Source: Todiramphus chloris collaris (Eukaryota > Chordata > Aves > Coraciiformes > Alcedinidae). Taken from it: a stretch of DNA of 64,000 nt. Below are positions 14,250 to 26,443 of this stretch, in pieces. Within the stretch, counting starts at the first letter, position 1; the number at the start of each line of letters is the position of its first letter. A model generated the notes under the pieces. The model had not been told where the DNA came from and searched no databases. It was given only the letters and a program-made list of their open reading frames with translations. The translations under genes and the position numbers were made by a program. The stretch covers positions 4,635,053-4,699,052 of the forward strand of contig JANVCC010000030.1 of the NCBI GenBank assembly GCA_025345505.1, in the 5' to 3' direction.

Positions 14250-14560
14250 ATGTGAATGGCTTTGAAGGCTACTTGCATTATCCAGTCTTCAGCAGCTGCT
14301 GCTGAAACCACAGGGTTGCAAACTTATAATTAAATCCAGCTGCCACTACTGCGAGTTCAGTTCTATCGAAGTGAGCAGTAATGCCTCCTGGTTGCTGGCA
14401 AGATTCTGTCTCCTTTTCTAGGCAATGTAATTAACTCTTTTGCCCCTTTTAGATGAAATAAACATCAGCGCTGAAGAATGCTGTTAAATGACTGTAAAAC
14501 AGTATTTATAGAGAAGAATTCTGCTGCGGTCATTACACCTGAGAAAACAACTTTCTAGGT
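14250..14560. promoter_or_regulatory. Candidate non-coding element with E-boxes
   Basis: Contains two CAGCTG E-boxes (14293-14298, within the palindrome AGCAGCTGCT, and 14337-14342), retained CpGs (ctgcgag, atcgaag, cagcgctg, ctgcggtc) and TAATTA near 14430. No repeat signature. Regulatory function is inferred. Confidence 0.25.
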
Positions 14561-15657
14561 GGATGATGGCTAACAACAAATTACTGTTTCCTTAAAAGCA
14601 TTGAGAGGACACCCAAGGAGACACAAGGCACAGGTTGGAAGGAATTTCCTGTAGAAAGGAGGTATGACAGGATACACATTAACAGATCTCCTCTTAAGCC
14701 TTAAAACATCGCTCTAAAATAAATCAGATAAAGATCCAGCCTGAGAGATTTGTAGGCAAAGGCTGGAAAGAAACCTGGAACAGAATCACAGACCTTCCTT
14801 TGACTAAGATCATTTCTTAAAGGCTCTCATCCATGTCTTAAATCAGTCTTAGAGTCCTGACTGAATAGCTCCACATGCACAATTCCAGATGTATACCTTC
14901 TTCTACAGTCAAAAGTTGTTCATATCCACGTGTTAACAATAATTAGCTACTTAAATTTCACTTCTACTCATAATCCTTGAAGTGCTACTCAAAAAGGCTC
15001 CATTTCCTTACTTTTATAGGAAGCATTGCAACAACAATGCCTCAAAAATATTTCATGGGAGTGAAAGTAATCAGCAACAACCCACTAGATCAAGGCCACT
15101 GAAAGAAAAAGTCAACTCAGCTTTGTGAAAAGCTCTTATTTTTTATACCTCTTTGGAAACGAGCAACAGCCCAATCACTTCCAAGGATGGGCAAAGAAGG
15201 ACAACAGAAGACACAAGCACCTGACCTCTGACACCAAGGGCAAATGAGGTTAAAGAAAGGGGAGAGCTATCTGTCAAGAGGAGAATGAAATGCATAGAAA
15301 CCACCTCAAAATTCTCTACAAACATCTCAAAACACATCAATAATGCTTAATGAAAAAAGAATATCTTCTGGATATTCTACCAAATTTGCTCATCTCAGGG
15401 TTATCTAGATGGGGTTTTTAACATAGGGGTTGCATACAGAGATACATCAAAACTGTTTCACCACAGCACCATGGGCTATTTTAAATTCACCTGTATCACC
15501 CAACATAAGTGTCTGTGATCTAGCTCCGATACCTCTGCACTGCAGTGGGCAGGCTGGATACCCAGATAAATTTGCACACAGTCACAGACCATCAGGAGTC
15601 ATGAAAAAGAATCCAGATGTTTCTAGAGACTCTAGGTCTGCTCATTCACCTTTTGAC

Positions 15658-15679
15658 GGGGGGGAGGGTAGGGGGAGGG
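15658..15679 (+). other. G-quadruplex motif
   Basis: Four guanine runs of 7, 3, 5 and 3 separated by loops of 1, 2 and 1 bases, a very compact canonical quadruplex motif. It is on the plus strand, which is the template strand for MEGF6. A poly-G run follows at about 15860-15870. Confidence 0.7.
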
Positions 15680-18600
15680 AACATGGACCTGCAAGAATCT
15701 CTGCACTACCTTCATCCTCTCCGTGGTTTGCTACGACATTTCCTGAACCAATATCAGGTAAATGCTAGCATACAGAAAGCAGGTTTTCTTCCATTAGATT
15801 TTTTTTTTACTTTTTGTTGGTTTTTTTTGTTTTGTTTTGGTTTTTTTTTTGTGGGTTTTGGGGGGGGGGGTGTTTTGGTTTTTGCATCAGGTACAAAGTA
15901 AACAGCCTTTTGTCTCAAAGACAATAAAGGGAAATTTGCTTTCAAGCAGTTATGCTTAGGTTAATTTACTTCTGACATCTTTGTTTGCTGTTTCACCACT
16001 TGCCGTCTGTCTACCTGTCGCTTTGCACTAATGGCTGTGAAGCTCAGGCACTCCTGGAGCATTTCAGCAAGATGGGCTGATTATTATATCCTGTCATATC
16101 TAGGTGAGAGCCAGTCATGATTTTTCAATCAGTGTTTTGCCATTCCCATTTAAAAAAGACAAAGCTTTTATTCCTCTTACCTTCTTAATGGCTACTTTAA
16201 AGGGCTTTTTATCTGTAGAGGTTCATATCTCCCTGATGCTGTAGACAACACTGGCAAAGACTAGGTGTGTGTGAGAAGGGAGGCAAGTGCAAAGAGAAGG
16301 GCAAAGAAGAATTAAGAGGTTGGAGGAAGTCATGCTTTCAGGTTTTGAATCCTTGATCCTTTCAGTCCTTGCTTGTAATTGGAATTAATCTCCGAATCAA
16401 CAGTTATCCATCATTAGAACAAATAATGACATTTTATCTTAACTAGAACTTTTTTCCTTGAGAGGTTATAGATAGCTTGGACCTTCTGCAGTGTTTTGGG
16501 CACTACATTTGTCTTTTACACGTCTCTGCACAGAAAAAAAATTCAACTCATCTTTCTCTGAGGTTTCTAATCAGCTCCATCTCTCTATGGCATTTTATAT
16601 TTAGGTCCGACATCCCCTTTATATTAATTTGTGACTATGTGTGTCTATAATTTATTAGTCAAATCACAACCTATTTTAAGCATCAGGATACCTATCATTT
16701 GCCATCAAAGTGCAGAATATAGGAGATGGAGTGGAGAAAGTTATAGGACTGTTAGACCAAACCCAGAAGCATTATTCAATGACACCAGATGACTTCTGAT
16801 AGACCTACATGTAAGGCTTAACACTGTACATTAGAAACAGAATTCATTAAAAAAAACTTAAAACCATTTTCTTTTCCTTTTAAAACCTTTAAAGCTCCAG
16901 TGTGAAATGTATAGTCTACATTAAGGCTTTGGCGGGGGTGGGGGAAATATATATATTTGCTTCTCAGATTTTCAAGGCAATTAGATCACTGAAGTGCTGA
17001 AGGTCTCCAACTGTCCAGTGAGACCGGAATCTGCTAAAAGGTTACATTTGAAGCCTTTACCATGGCTAAAATTCCGTTTAAGTTGACAAACTAATTACAG
17101 ACTGCAAGAGCAAGACACTACCGTTTCTCCCTTCTTCCTACAAGTAAGGCACGATGAGATTGATTGGCTCTCAGTACTGTAGGATATCACAGGAAAAAAC
17201 CCCTAAACTCAACAATCAATTCAGTTCACTAACTATAAATAACCGCTCTGATTAATATACTAATTTTAAACACCAAAGGTCTATTGGCATATTTTCTCTT
17301 GAATACTTTTGATCGACCACACAGGATTGCCTAAAGCATTTAGTTTATATAAAATCCTTTACAAACTCAGTTTTTATCCAAATTTGCTCCTGACAAAGCA
17401 TGAATCAAAATCATGCAGCAAAAGAAAAAAAGCCAAACAAAAATCATCCACCATTTCTAAGCACATGAAAAAGGAAAGCATATTAAAGTACTTGCTTAAA
17501 ATATCTAGCGCTACTTCCCAGTTACCAAAAGTGACCAAGTTCAGTGTCAAGCTCTTATGGCAGTCCAAGGGAAGGGCTGGCTTTATGCCGAACACTTTCC
17601 TCTTGTTCCTGTGAATTCTCAAGCTACTTGGACAGAGTTGAACATCCCCATCCTGCTATTGCAGTTAACTCCTACCCTAATATTCTTCCAAACCATGCAA
17701 ATATTAACTGTCTTGACAAATTACACAAGTCACGTTTTGTAATGGATCTCAAATGGTTTTTGAAGTGCCATGACAGCATATTTTCCTTCAATCATTCATA
17801 CCTTCCTCTCCAGGTTTTTATCTGAACAGCATTATTTTAGTTGTCTCCGTGCTTACAGGTTCTTTGGATTTTTGCGCCATCAAGGAAGCTTTAAGCGCTG
17901 TCAAGCTTTTGTATTGCTTCTGGAAGGGCCACAACTGGATCTGTGTATCTTGTCAGGCTTCAGTCCCCACCCAAGGCAGAAACAGACAGTTCTACAACAG
18001 TGGATCCCAAGGTCACCAAGAAGCAGATTGTACAAGCAGCATCAGGATGAAGGCAGCAGTGACAGCAGGACACCAATGCAGCCCTGACAACTGCAAGTTG
18101 TGAGAGGCTGATGATACACTGAGGATTACACTGAGTGATAAAAAGGCTGCGTTTGGTACAAACTCACCTGACGCCAGTGTGCTACAAACAATAACCTCAA
18201 GGAAGTTGAAGAGATGCAGAGTAAGAGGACAAACACAGTAGTAACAGCAGTACTTTCAGATGAAACAGGGTAGTGATTTTTAGTTACTGAGAGAGGAAGT
18301 TTGAAAAGGTCATCCTTATTTTGGACCGAGCAGGTTTCTAGATCTCCTTTTGGGTTGGCATTCTTGCCTACAGGACCACTTTACACAAGCTAAGCATCCA
18401 ACTTGCTGTGCCTTACAAAGACACATCTAGCAGTTTTAGGAAGGTCAAAATTGTCTAAGGTAACTGAAGTAGGACTTCAAATCCCAAACCATCTAAAATA
18501 AATTAAATACGGAGCATTTTTCAAATGCATGTTGGGCAGTAGAACACTCTTAAGACTGACTAAAATTCACCTTAAACAGTTTCAAAGGAACAATGAGATC

Positions 18601-20240
18601 TTGAGTGTTGGAGAGAGTACAGTAAAGCACCACCACCTGAAACCACCTCATGTTGCTCATTTCTCCTGTGTGATTCACACAGTGAACAGAAAGGAAGTGC
18701 CAGGATCTACTCTTAACTTCTGATGAAACACCTTGTTAGCTGTGTTTGCTGTTTAAGATACACTCAACGTTTTCAAATTTCACTGCTTGGAAGGGTTTTG
18801 AATACTCTAGTACAACAGCACTGTTATTACTGTGACAAGAGCTAAAAAAGATGTCCATTACTGCAGCCCCTAATGCAGGCACAAGCGGTTGCACAACTTT
18901 GAAGTGCTTCAGCATATACCAAACCAACAGGATGCTCTCAAGCTGTCAAGAGCTCACACATCACTGGTGCTCCTTTCCTGCCATATAAAGGACCAAAAGC
19001 ATCTACACCTTCGTATTTTCTGTCAGCCACTGCTTCTTAATCACAAGAACAGAACAGTAGAGTAGCCGAAGAAAAAGGTACAGGACTGATGGATCATTGA
19101 AAAGGAGCAGAGGAAGAACAGACAAGCAGGTCCCACTAGGCGTAGAGGATGAGGACAAGGTTTCTTTCTACCAGAAGATAGGTACCTTTATCTCAAGCAG
19201 CCTAATCAGTCATCTCTGCTTCCCTTGCCACAACTGGTTCACTAGCAGTTCACTGGTCATTTGGAGCAGGAGAATGACTGAGCTAGGGTAAGGAAAAAAA
19301 AAAACCAAAACAAAAACCCTGATAATCTTTAAGAGGTTATGTGCATTAAACTAGAGCAATCTGAATGTAAATTATCTTTGTGCCACCTTCTTCCATTGTC
19401 TCTATGGGGTAATGGAGAAATAGCATGTTAAAGATGTTGTCTTTAGTAAAACTGCATGGAACTCATAGCCAAAAATATGAAAATAAAATGCCAGGACCCA
19501 TGGCAACAGCGAGGGCCTTGTTATCAGCAGCACTGTGTAAGCATGTTGGAGAATTAATCTACCCTCACAAATACTCAAACATTATCTAGTTCCACAGGGA
19601 CACCAAGATCCGCAGAAACTAAAGACATCTCTATGGGTAACAGATCCACGAAAATTCTAATCTTGCTGTCTGCTATTTCAAGGGATCTACAAAGAATGAA
19701 GATTTGTAGCACTGTCTCAGATACATGCTGCCCTGTAAGGCTTGTCTAGGTCTTCAGCCTCCAAGAAGAAGAAATATACTTCTCTACAAAAGACCAGAAT
19801 GGCAGGCAGGACATTAATCAGAAGTTTTATCAAATCATTCTCTGCAGGGAGATATATTTCCTAGAGGAAAATGGAAGAAAATTCTTTTTCACAATGAATG
19901 AGAGTGTATTTTTAGTTGCTAGAAGATACACCAGAATTCATGTTGTTTTAATCAATGGTTTAAAAAAAAAAAAAAAACCCAAAAAAACCTCACCACCTTG
20001 TTTTAAGTAGTTCTGAAAACTCCAAAATGAATGGACTAAGAGGTGCTGACATTTTTGTTTACTAGAATCTTTATATAGTTCAATATCTTAATAGTGTGTG
20101 ACCAGAGCTAAGGAAGAGATTGACAGATAGTCAATGAACTGATGAATATCTATCTCATAAGCATTTTAGCTACCCATGCAGTGTGCATTTTGCCTTTATA
20201 TACACATTCCAATGCTATTATCTTACGCTTAATTACTTAG

Positions 20241-20433
20241 GTCTCAAAGCACTTTACAAAGGAATGAGCTATCATTATCAGCATTTCATATACAAAGAAA
20301 TTGAGGCATAGTGGTATATAATTTGCTCAAAGTTATTGAGCTAATATCCAAGGTCAGTGGCAGGTAAAAAAACCCGAAGCTGTTATCTCAAATATCAGGC
20401 GAGCACTGTATTCAGTAGACCACACTGCCTCAA
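20241..20433 (-). mobile_element. MIR-type SINE (amniote MIR), minus orientation
   Basis: Reversed, the segment reads like an ancient amniote MIR: a tRNA-related head ('ggcagtgtggtctactgaat'), the 'ctgccactgacctt' block, 'tatgcctcaatttc', and the tail 'ctttgtaaagtgctttgaga'. These keep their order and spacing relative to the MIR consensus as I know it. The tRNA-like B box is decayed. MIRs are tRNA-derived, L2-mobilised SINEs inactive for a very long time. Confidence 0.75.
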
Positions 20434-21269
20434 GATGTGGAAAATGTTTCCCAAGCACACAATCTTTAGTAATCTACATCAGGCAGGAGTAAAAGAATTT
20501 GCAATTCCACCAGTGTCACGACAAACATTAAATGTCAATGTATTTAATTTTTACACTGTAATCTGTTAAACACTGAACTATTGTGTTCAGCTTTCTTCAA
20601 ATGATTAAGCTGAGATGACAAATGTCATGTCATCATAGGATGACTTCCTGACAAGTCTGCCCTGGTCATTCCTCACCTACTTTTAAACATCTTCTGACAA
20701 CACCCATAACCTCAGAGATGCTCAGTTGTAGTTACTCTTTCCTAATGATGATAGCCTCTTGTAAAACCTTTATAATGCTGGGAGTGTTTCAGTCATGAAA
20801 TTATAAAGTCTGTTCAGTCCTCACTCTTGCTTTTCCTTAAGTATTAAACCAGCAGGAAGTACTTATTAGAAGCAGCAACAACTTGGGGTTTGATGACAAA
20901 ATGTGTAGAGTGGCAAAATGAACCCCTCATTTTGCATTGAATGATGTTTATGAGCACAAGGAGTAAATAAAGTTACCCTTCTTTGGAGAATTTGGAATGC
21001 TTTCACTTGCTGCATGTCCAAGTACAGGTCCCAGGACTGAATTAAACAAGTGTAATGAAATTAATTTTTTTCCATGTCTAGCTCAGGTGGCTAGCAGGCT
21101 GTGAACAAGATTACAAGGACAACTAGTGAATAGAAATGAAACCAGCACTGCAGCAGATTTTATTCTTGGTGCTGGGTTTTAGCATTTCTCCTTTTTTGTT
21201 ACAAGTCTTCCCTCCCTTTCCACTGGGCCCAGGGGAACTAGGAATCTCAACTTCCAAACAAGTTAAAAA

Positions 21270-21760
21270 CAAAAATAGAAATGCAGCTTGCAAGTTTACA
21301 TTGTAATTGATATGAGTCTATTATTACAAGACAAATTGCAGCAGACAATGAAAGAGACAGCTCAATCTGTTACTGAAGCCTTGTAATGGCTATATGAAGA
21401 TCTCGGCCATTTCACTCATAAATCTTTCTCGGTTTTTATTGCTGCATGTGTGGGGAAAAATAACAAGACTACAGAGCGAAGTATACAAGAGATGCAGTAA
21501 CATTTCCAGCCACAATTACAGAAACCTTATTAGAGAAATCATTAGCCTTTGTGCATCTAATCAGAAATAAGGTAGTGCTATAGGCCGCTAAAACACCACA
21601 TGACATCTTTAAAAAGTCATTAGATGAGATCATGTTAATTGCAAATACTCATCGCTGCTACAGATCGCTATGATACACTGTCAAGGATGACTTACGACAG
21701 CCCAATCTGTCACCAGTTTTCTGCAGGACAGACCAGAACAAAGCACGTAACAACCTGATT
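21270..21760. promoter_or_regulatory. Candidate conserved non-coding element in intron 4
   Basis: This repeat-free stretch retains about seven CpGs in roughly 300 bp (for example ctcggcc, gagcgaag, gccgctaa, catcgctg, gatcgcta, ttacgac), more than its AT-rich surroundings. It also has several ATTAG/TAATTG homeodomain-type cores. Such composition often marks vertebrate enhancers, but conservation cannot be tested here. Confidence 0.3.
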
Positions 21761-23458
21761 TCCAGAAGGCTGACCTACTCATTAACTTAAAGACAAGTAG
21801 AAACTCTAACAGGAAAAGCCAGATTAGAAGATTTTTGAGATTTATGATGTTTTTTTTTTTTTTTTAGAGTAACTGATTTTGATATTATTATTATAATTTC
21901 TTGTGGATTGTCTGTGGATAGTAGTGCCCAGAAGGGAGATCATGGGAGCCACTGCACTTCAGAACTACCTGTCAACACTGAATGACAGAAACAGAAAGAA
22001 GATAAGCAGAGAGGTTGGAGAGGGGGAGATATAAAATGGGATACATGCAGCAATTTTGCTCAAATGAGTGCAAGCACGGTTATGAAATGCCCATTGTTCC
22101 TCCTGTCAGGAGGCTGACAGGAGCCACAAAAATCAAAAGTAACAGATAGGAAGATTACAACCAAGGATGCTCACCAACCAGCGTTCTGCCAGTAGCTTGT
22201 GGTCTCATATCCCGACAGAGCCTCCCTTTCCATGTAAGGCCCTCGGGAGGGCTAATGGAACACTGCTGCCAAAAAGACAGTTCAGGGGTACAGATTAGAG
22301 GCCCAAGGACACATGCCTCTGTACAAAGACAGTCTCCTTTGACAGCTTCATGCATCAAAATCTTATCTTTTCCATTAAGATTTTAGAGCACATATTCCAA
22401 AAACCATAAACCGTGGTTTTCCTGGCGCTCATCTCTTCCACCAAACCCTGAAAGCAAAAGATGCTGGTAGAACACATTCTTTTTCCTTCAGGTTATGTGT
22501 TGGGAGGAAAACAGTTTGTTTTATAGTAAGGCTGCACAAGCAAGTGAGGAGGAGGGGACAGATTAGACCTAATGATCATTTAAAACCACAAACCATTAAG
22601 TAATGCCGTCACATTAAATTCAAGCTACTTTAAAGGAGTAATATTCCAACATCAGACTGAAAAACAGAGGCTACAGCTGCTAGTTCCACAGCATATGTTC
22701 TCTAGTTTTGCTTGCAACAAATATGATAGAAGCCTCATAAGTACCAGGCTGGAGATGCCTGCCATGGTTAAGAGGCCTTACACTCTAAATTACCATGCTT
22801 TTGTTAGGCAGGTGAATGGCCTATAACATTTTGTCTGAAAGGAGTTCTTTCCCCTTCAGAATTTAATTTATAAACTCACTCCTGCCAGGCTGTGATAGCA
22901 GCTACTGTATAAACTTGAAAATGATGACTACTGAAATTCCATTCAAACCTTGGAAATCAATAGAAAGCAGACAAACCACCAAGATAAAGGTTCCACCCAA
23001 GTGCAAAGAGCAAGAACTGCAGGACACCTCACATGGTTTTCACAGTGTCTGCAGTCACCAATCTGTGAAATACAGACCACACAATCTCATCCCAGTTTGA
23101 GGATCTGACCTGTGCTATCCACGTACTGCAGCCATGTAATCTGCCTGTTGGAAATGCTTTAGTGCTGTAGCTATTTCCAAGCAGCAGAAGGAGACTCCGA
23201 AGACAGTTCAGAATTTCCTGAGATTTGTATTACATTTGGTAAAAGATTATATGGGCTCCTTAGAGATCCTGACCCTTCCTACCTTGAAGCAGCAGCTCTA
23301 AGGTAAGTCAATAACAAAGCGACCAGCATTTGTGCCACTCTGATTCCTATCACTTCACCAATATAAACTTGAAAGAAATACACAAATACAGCATCTCCCC
23401 TGGAGTCTGCTTAGCCAAACTAATATTGTCTGAAGGCAGATATTGGTTCACCACGGTC

Positions 23459-23466
23459 TGACGTCA
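23459..23466. promoter_or_regulatory. Full CRE palindrome in intron 4
   Basis: A perfect TGACGTCA, the consensus CREB/ATF site with its CpG intact, 1.3 kb downstream of exon 4 in the direction of transcription. A single site may occur by chance. Confidence 0.35.
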
Positions 23467-24766
23467 GCAGAAGTTTCATTGTAAAGAACCCTGAGTTTTA
23501 TTTAATGCTTGCTTATAAATGAAAAATGTTATCTCTGACCAGACATCAATGTAAACAACCCTGTTGCAACAATTGCTGACTCTGCATTTCACACTTACCG
23601 TGCCTGCTGCAACTCCAGCTGCTTTCTTACCTTCAAATGGGGGAGGCTCCTACCCACACAGCCACAGCTGCTTCGGTGCAGTGAGCCCAAAAAAGACCCA
23701 ATCCATCACATAAGTCTTGGTGGAGCCCAGTGATCAGAATATGACAGAGGTTATGAAGGAAGCACAACACAAGCCCTGTATCGAGTACAGAGCTATAGAG
23801 CTGAGCTTTTCAGCTTTTAAAGGTATTGTTGTAAACAGTTTTTTCATTCCTCTTCACTTACCCTTCATGACAGACAAGCCAGGTGAGGATGTGAAGGTAT
23901 TAGAATTCAGAAGTGGAAAAGCCTAAATATTCAAAAAATCTGCCTTTCTTTGAACAGAACACAATGTGCTTCAGTTGAAAAGGAAATTATAATTTGCCTA
24001 ATACAAAAGAAATCCTTTGTCCCAATCACAGCCTACTCTGAAGGAATGACTCCCCACCCAAGCCCCCCTTAAGCAGTGAAATAGATGCACAGTTTTATAA
24101 TTTTGGAGAGCTTTACACAGTATGTGATGGTCTTATTGCACAGAAATTACAAGACAACCCATTGTGAGTTTATCAGATTGTGAAACAGTGTATGAGAGGA
24201 AAAGATTCCCATTGAGACTGGGTGATAGTCTAAGTTGCATAGAATCTAGTCTATAATATGCCAGAACACAGTTATTGAAATGTAAGATTGGTGCATAAAT
24301 TATATGTAAAAACAACCTTCCTTCCTTTCAGACCAAAAGAAATCCCATGAATACTTTGGTTCATTTGTTACCTTCTTCAGCTGCTGTCCAGCCTGTTCTG
24401 ACTCAGGATTTACTCTCCTAAAGGTAAAAGCAACGCTGAGAAATTCAGCAAAAGTGTCATGAGAACATGCAAGTCCAGAAGCCATAGAAAGATATTCCAA
24501 TGGACACCACTGATATTCAGTGGTATTATCCAGAAACTCATGCAATATCAACCAAATTAAATTTTCATCTTGCTTTCTTAAAATTCAGCACCAAAGGAGG
24601 CAAATTCTGGAAAATCAGTAAATGACCAAAATACTCAACTGGAGTGCAGCAAAAGCTTTAATTTTGAAGTCAGCGTTAATAAAATATTCATGTTGTAACG
24701 AATACTATTAAACATGCATTTTAGCCAAACCCCAGATGTCTTTGAGACAATCTATGTTTGACTCAC

Positions 24767-24871
24767 CATACTGGCAGCGAGGACCCTGAAATCCTGCAGG
24801 ACACTGGCACACCTGGGATCCTGCTTCAGAACATTTCCCTCCATTGAAGCAAGTGCCAACAGTGCACAGCA
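24767..24871 (-). CDS. MEGF6: MEGF6 exon 4: first EGF-like domain
   Basis: This 105-nt exon encodes residues 115-148 and is phase 1 at both ends, the classic symmetric EGF module. The acceptor is gtttgtgtgtcctag and the donor GTGAGT. It encodes one complete EGF-like domain with six cysteines spaced 4, 5, 7, 1 and 8 residues apart. Key stretches are TCFNGGKC and CQCPAGFQGPRCQY. The tail CPxGFQGPRCQY is what I know from MEGF6 just before its first calcium-binding EGF repeat. The last base is a G, expected to begin an Asp codon of a DVDEC-type repeat in the next exon. This repeat has no calcium-binding D-x-D/N-E start of its own, so it is probably a non-calcium EGF. The rest of the large EGF array is not in this window. 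Confidence 0.93.
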
Positions 24872-26333
24872 CTAGGACACACAAACAGAATGAAACAGGG
24901 GGTTGTTAGTTTTGTGCCAAGGATCCTCCAGGATTGCCTCTCCCTGTCATAGTCCTTCTGTAATAGGAGCTTCCAAATAAGAAGAAATCCAGTATTTGAA
25001 TTAAGTGGAAAGGTTAGACTGCAATAGAACTTGTTATCAATATAACTTATTGCATTGATATAAATAAATTTAACTTGAATAAAAATACAACTAAGATAAT
25101 GTGTTTCAGATTGAAGATGCTTCAGAAGCAGAAGACAGTTTCTTCAGACTCAAAGCACTGTTTGAATCCAGAAGGAAAGAAGAGATGAACTGCTAGAGAA
25201 TAATGCAGCAATAGTTAAGAAACACCAGCATACTAAAAAATGTTATATATGTCCAAGGGAATTACAATACTTCCCTTCCTCCAATGCGGAGCATTATTTA
25301 TTTACAATAAGTTAAATTCCACATACTCGAGCCGAACTTGAAAAGAGTATCAAATATAAAAGAGTAATTCAACCACTTTGGTGCCTTAAAGTATTCAAAG
25401 CAATTCTGCACACTCTTTTGGGAAGAAAATAATTTTATATTGCCATCAGTGTTCAAACACATTAAATTCTTTTACACCAGAGATTAATACAGATTGTAAA
25501 CATATCCTTGACTTCTTACAACTAAACAGGTGCACACTAAAGATGTGGATTCAGGCTGAAGCTAGTAGTAATACCTCTCAGGCTTGTTTGTTTTTTAAAT
25601 ACAAAGAGACAATCATAGAAGCAAACTCTCCAAACGCAGCCCTCAAGTTGGTATGAAGATTAGAAAATGCAGAGTAACAGATGCTAACTTTCATACAGAA
25701 AATACAATTAACTGACAAAACAGTAACAAAACTAAACACTGAGTAGATTGCTATCTTCTACTCAAATCTCATTAACAGTGGCTAAAGTGCTTCCTTATTT
25801 AAATTAGACTCCATCTTCTAGGAAAACATTCAGTCATGACTCAGAATTACTGATAGGAATGGGTTCTCAGGTGGAGAACCACAGGGTAGAAACACAAGTG
25901 CTTCAGTGGCAACAGCAGCAGAGAAAAAGCCAAAACCAGTCAGGCTCTGCAATGAGTACTACATCCAAGCAGCAAGTGCCTTGCAGCAGATTTCTTTGCA
26001 TAATTTGGGTAAGAGCAATAAACTTGGTTGCCCCATCAAAGCCAGGCTAGCACAAAAACGCTGCAACAGCTATAGTCAGAAATTCCATTTCCACTGTTTC
26101 AATTAAAATTAAAGATACTCAGTACTTTTACATGAGAGCCTTTGTCTTTTGAAAAGAATTTTCTTTCCCTGTCAATAGATTATCCCTTTATAACTGGAAA
26201 TCCCAACCACTGGAAATCCCAACCACAAAGAGCAAGAAATCAACTCATCCTTTCCTGAAGTAAGCATCAGTAGTAAAGTAAGGCCTAAGGTTGTCATCTG
26301 TCTCAGTTTGTCACAGCTTTGCCATCAACTTAC
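24872..26333 (-). other. MEGF6 intron 3 (1462 bp)
   Basis: A phase-1 intron between the EMI and EGF exons, with a perfect GTAAGT donor and gtttgtgtgtcctag acceptor. Its only notable content is a 16-bp perfect tandem duplication at 26195-26226, about 110 bp into the intron from the donor of exon 3. Two overlapping open frames at 25859-26106 on the plus strand have no support. Confidence 0.9.
26195..26226 (+). repeat. 16-bp perfect tandem duplication
   Basis: Two identical adjacent copies of TGGAAATCCCAACCAC in intron 3. Perfect identity suggests a recent duplication. Confidence 0.95.
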
Positions 26334-26443
26334 AGTGCAAACAGCCAGGTTCATTGTCATGTTGGACCCATCCAGGGCAGCACCTATAGACAGTCTGATG
26401 CTCCATTCTGTACACCTGCTTGTAAACTGTGTAGTACCCAGAC
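26334..26443 (-). CDS. MEGF6: MEGF6 exon 3: C-terminal half of the EMI domain
   Basis: This 110-nt exon encodes residues 78-113, with the split Arg77 before it and the split Leu114 after it. The acceptor is cttactctcttcaaag and the donor is a perfect GTAAGT. It reads SGYYTVYKQVYRMEHQTVYR, then the EMI hallmark CCPGW, and ends GCLH. With exon 2 this gives seven cysteines, the usual number for an EMI domain. The joined stretch WCVGYERR-SGYYTVYKQVY closely follows the MEGF6 pattern (YY.GYRQVY...CC.GW). The intron before it is phase 2 and the one after it phase 1, so the frame stays open into the EGF exon. The intron separating exons 2 and 3 is only 627 bp. Confidence 0.93.

Larger units (their letters stand above)
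1..24766 (-). other. MEGF6 intron 4, 5' part (at least 24.7 kb)
   Basis: No further EGF exon was found between the exon 4 donor and the left edge. I looked on the minus strand for an exon opening with the DVDEC-type start in phase 1, and examined candidate donors such as those near 18167, 12792 and 23588; none led into cysteine-patterned coding sequence. The intron is AT-rich. It holds three CR1 pieces, one MIR-type SINE, poly-A/T and C-rich runs, and the regulatory candidates listed separately. The remaining stretches show nothing I can interpret. A missed small exon cannot be excluded. Confidence 0.75.

Noticed and set aside
18110-18175. Strong GTGAGT donor on the minus strand near 18171
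   Set aside because: The upstream sequence gives no EGF-type cysteine pattern and no suitable acceptor in the phase MEGF6 needs.
1-24766. Search for miR-551a, which lies in a human MEGF6 intron
   Set aside because: I did not find its characteristic GCGACCCACTC-type mature sequence on either strand by eye.
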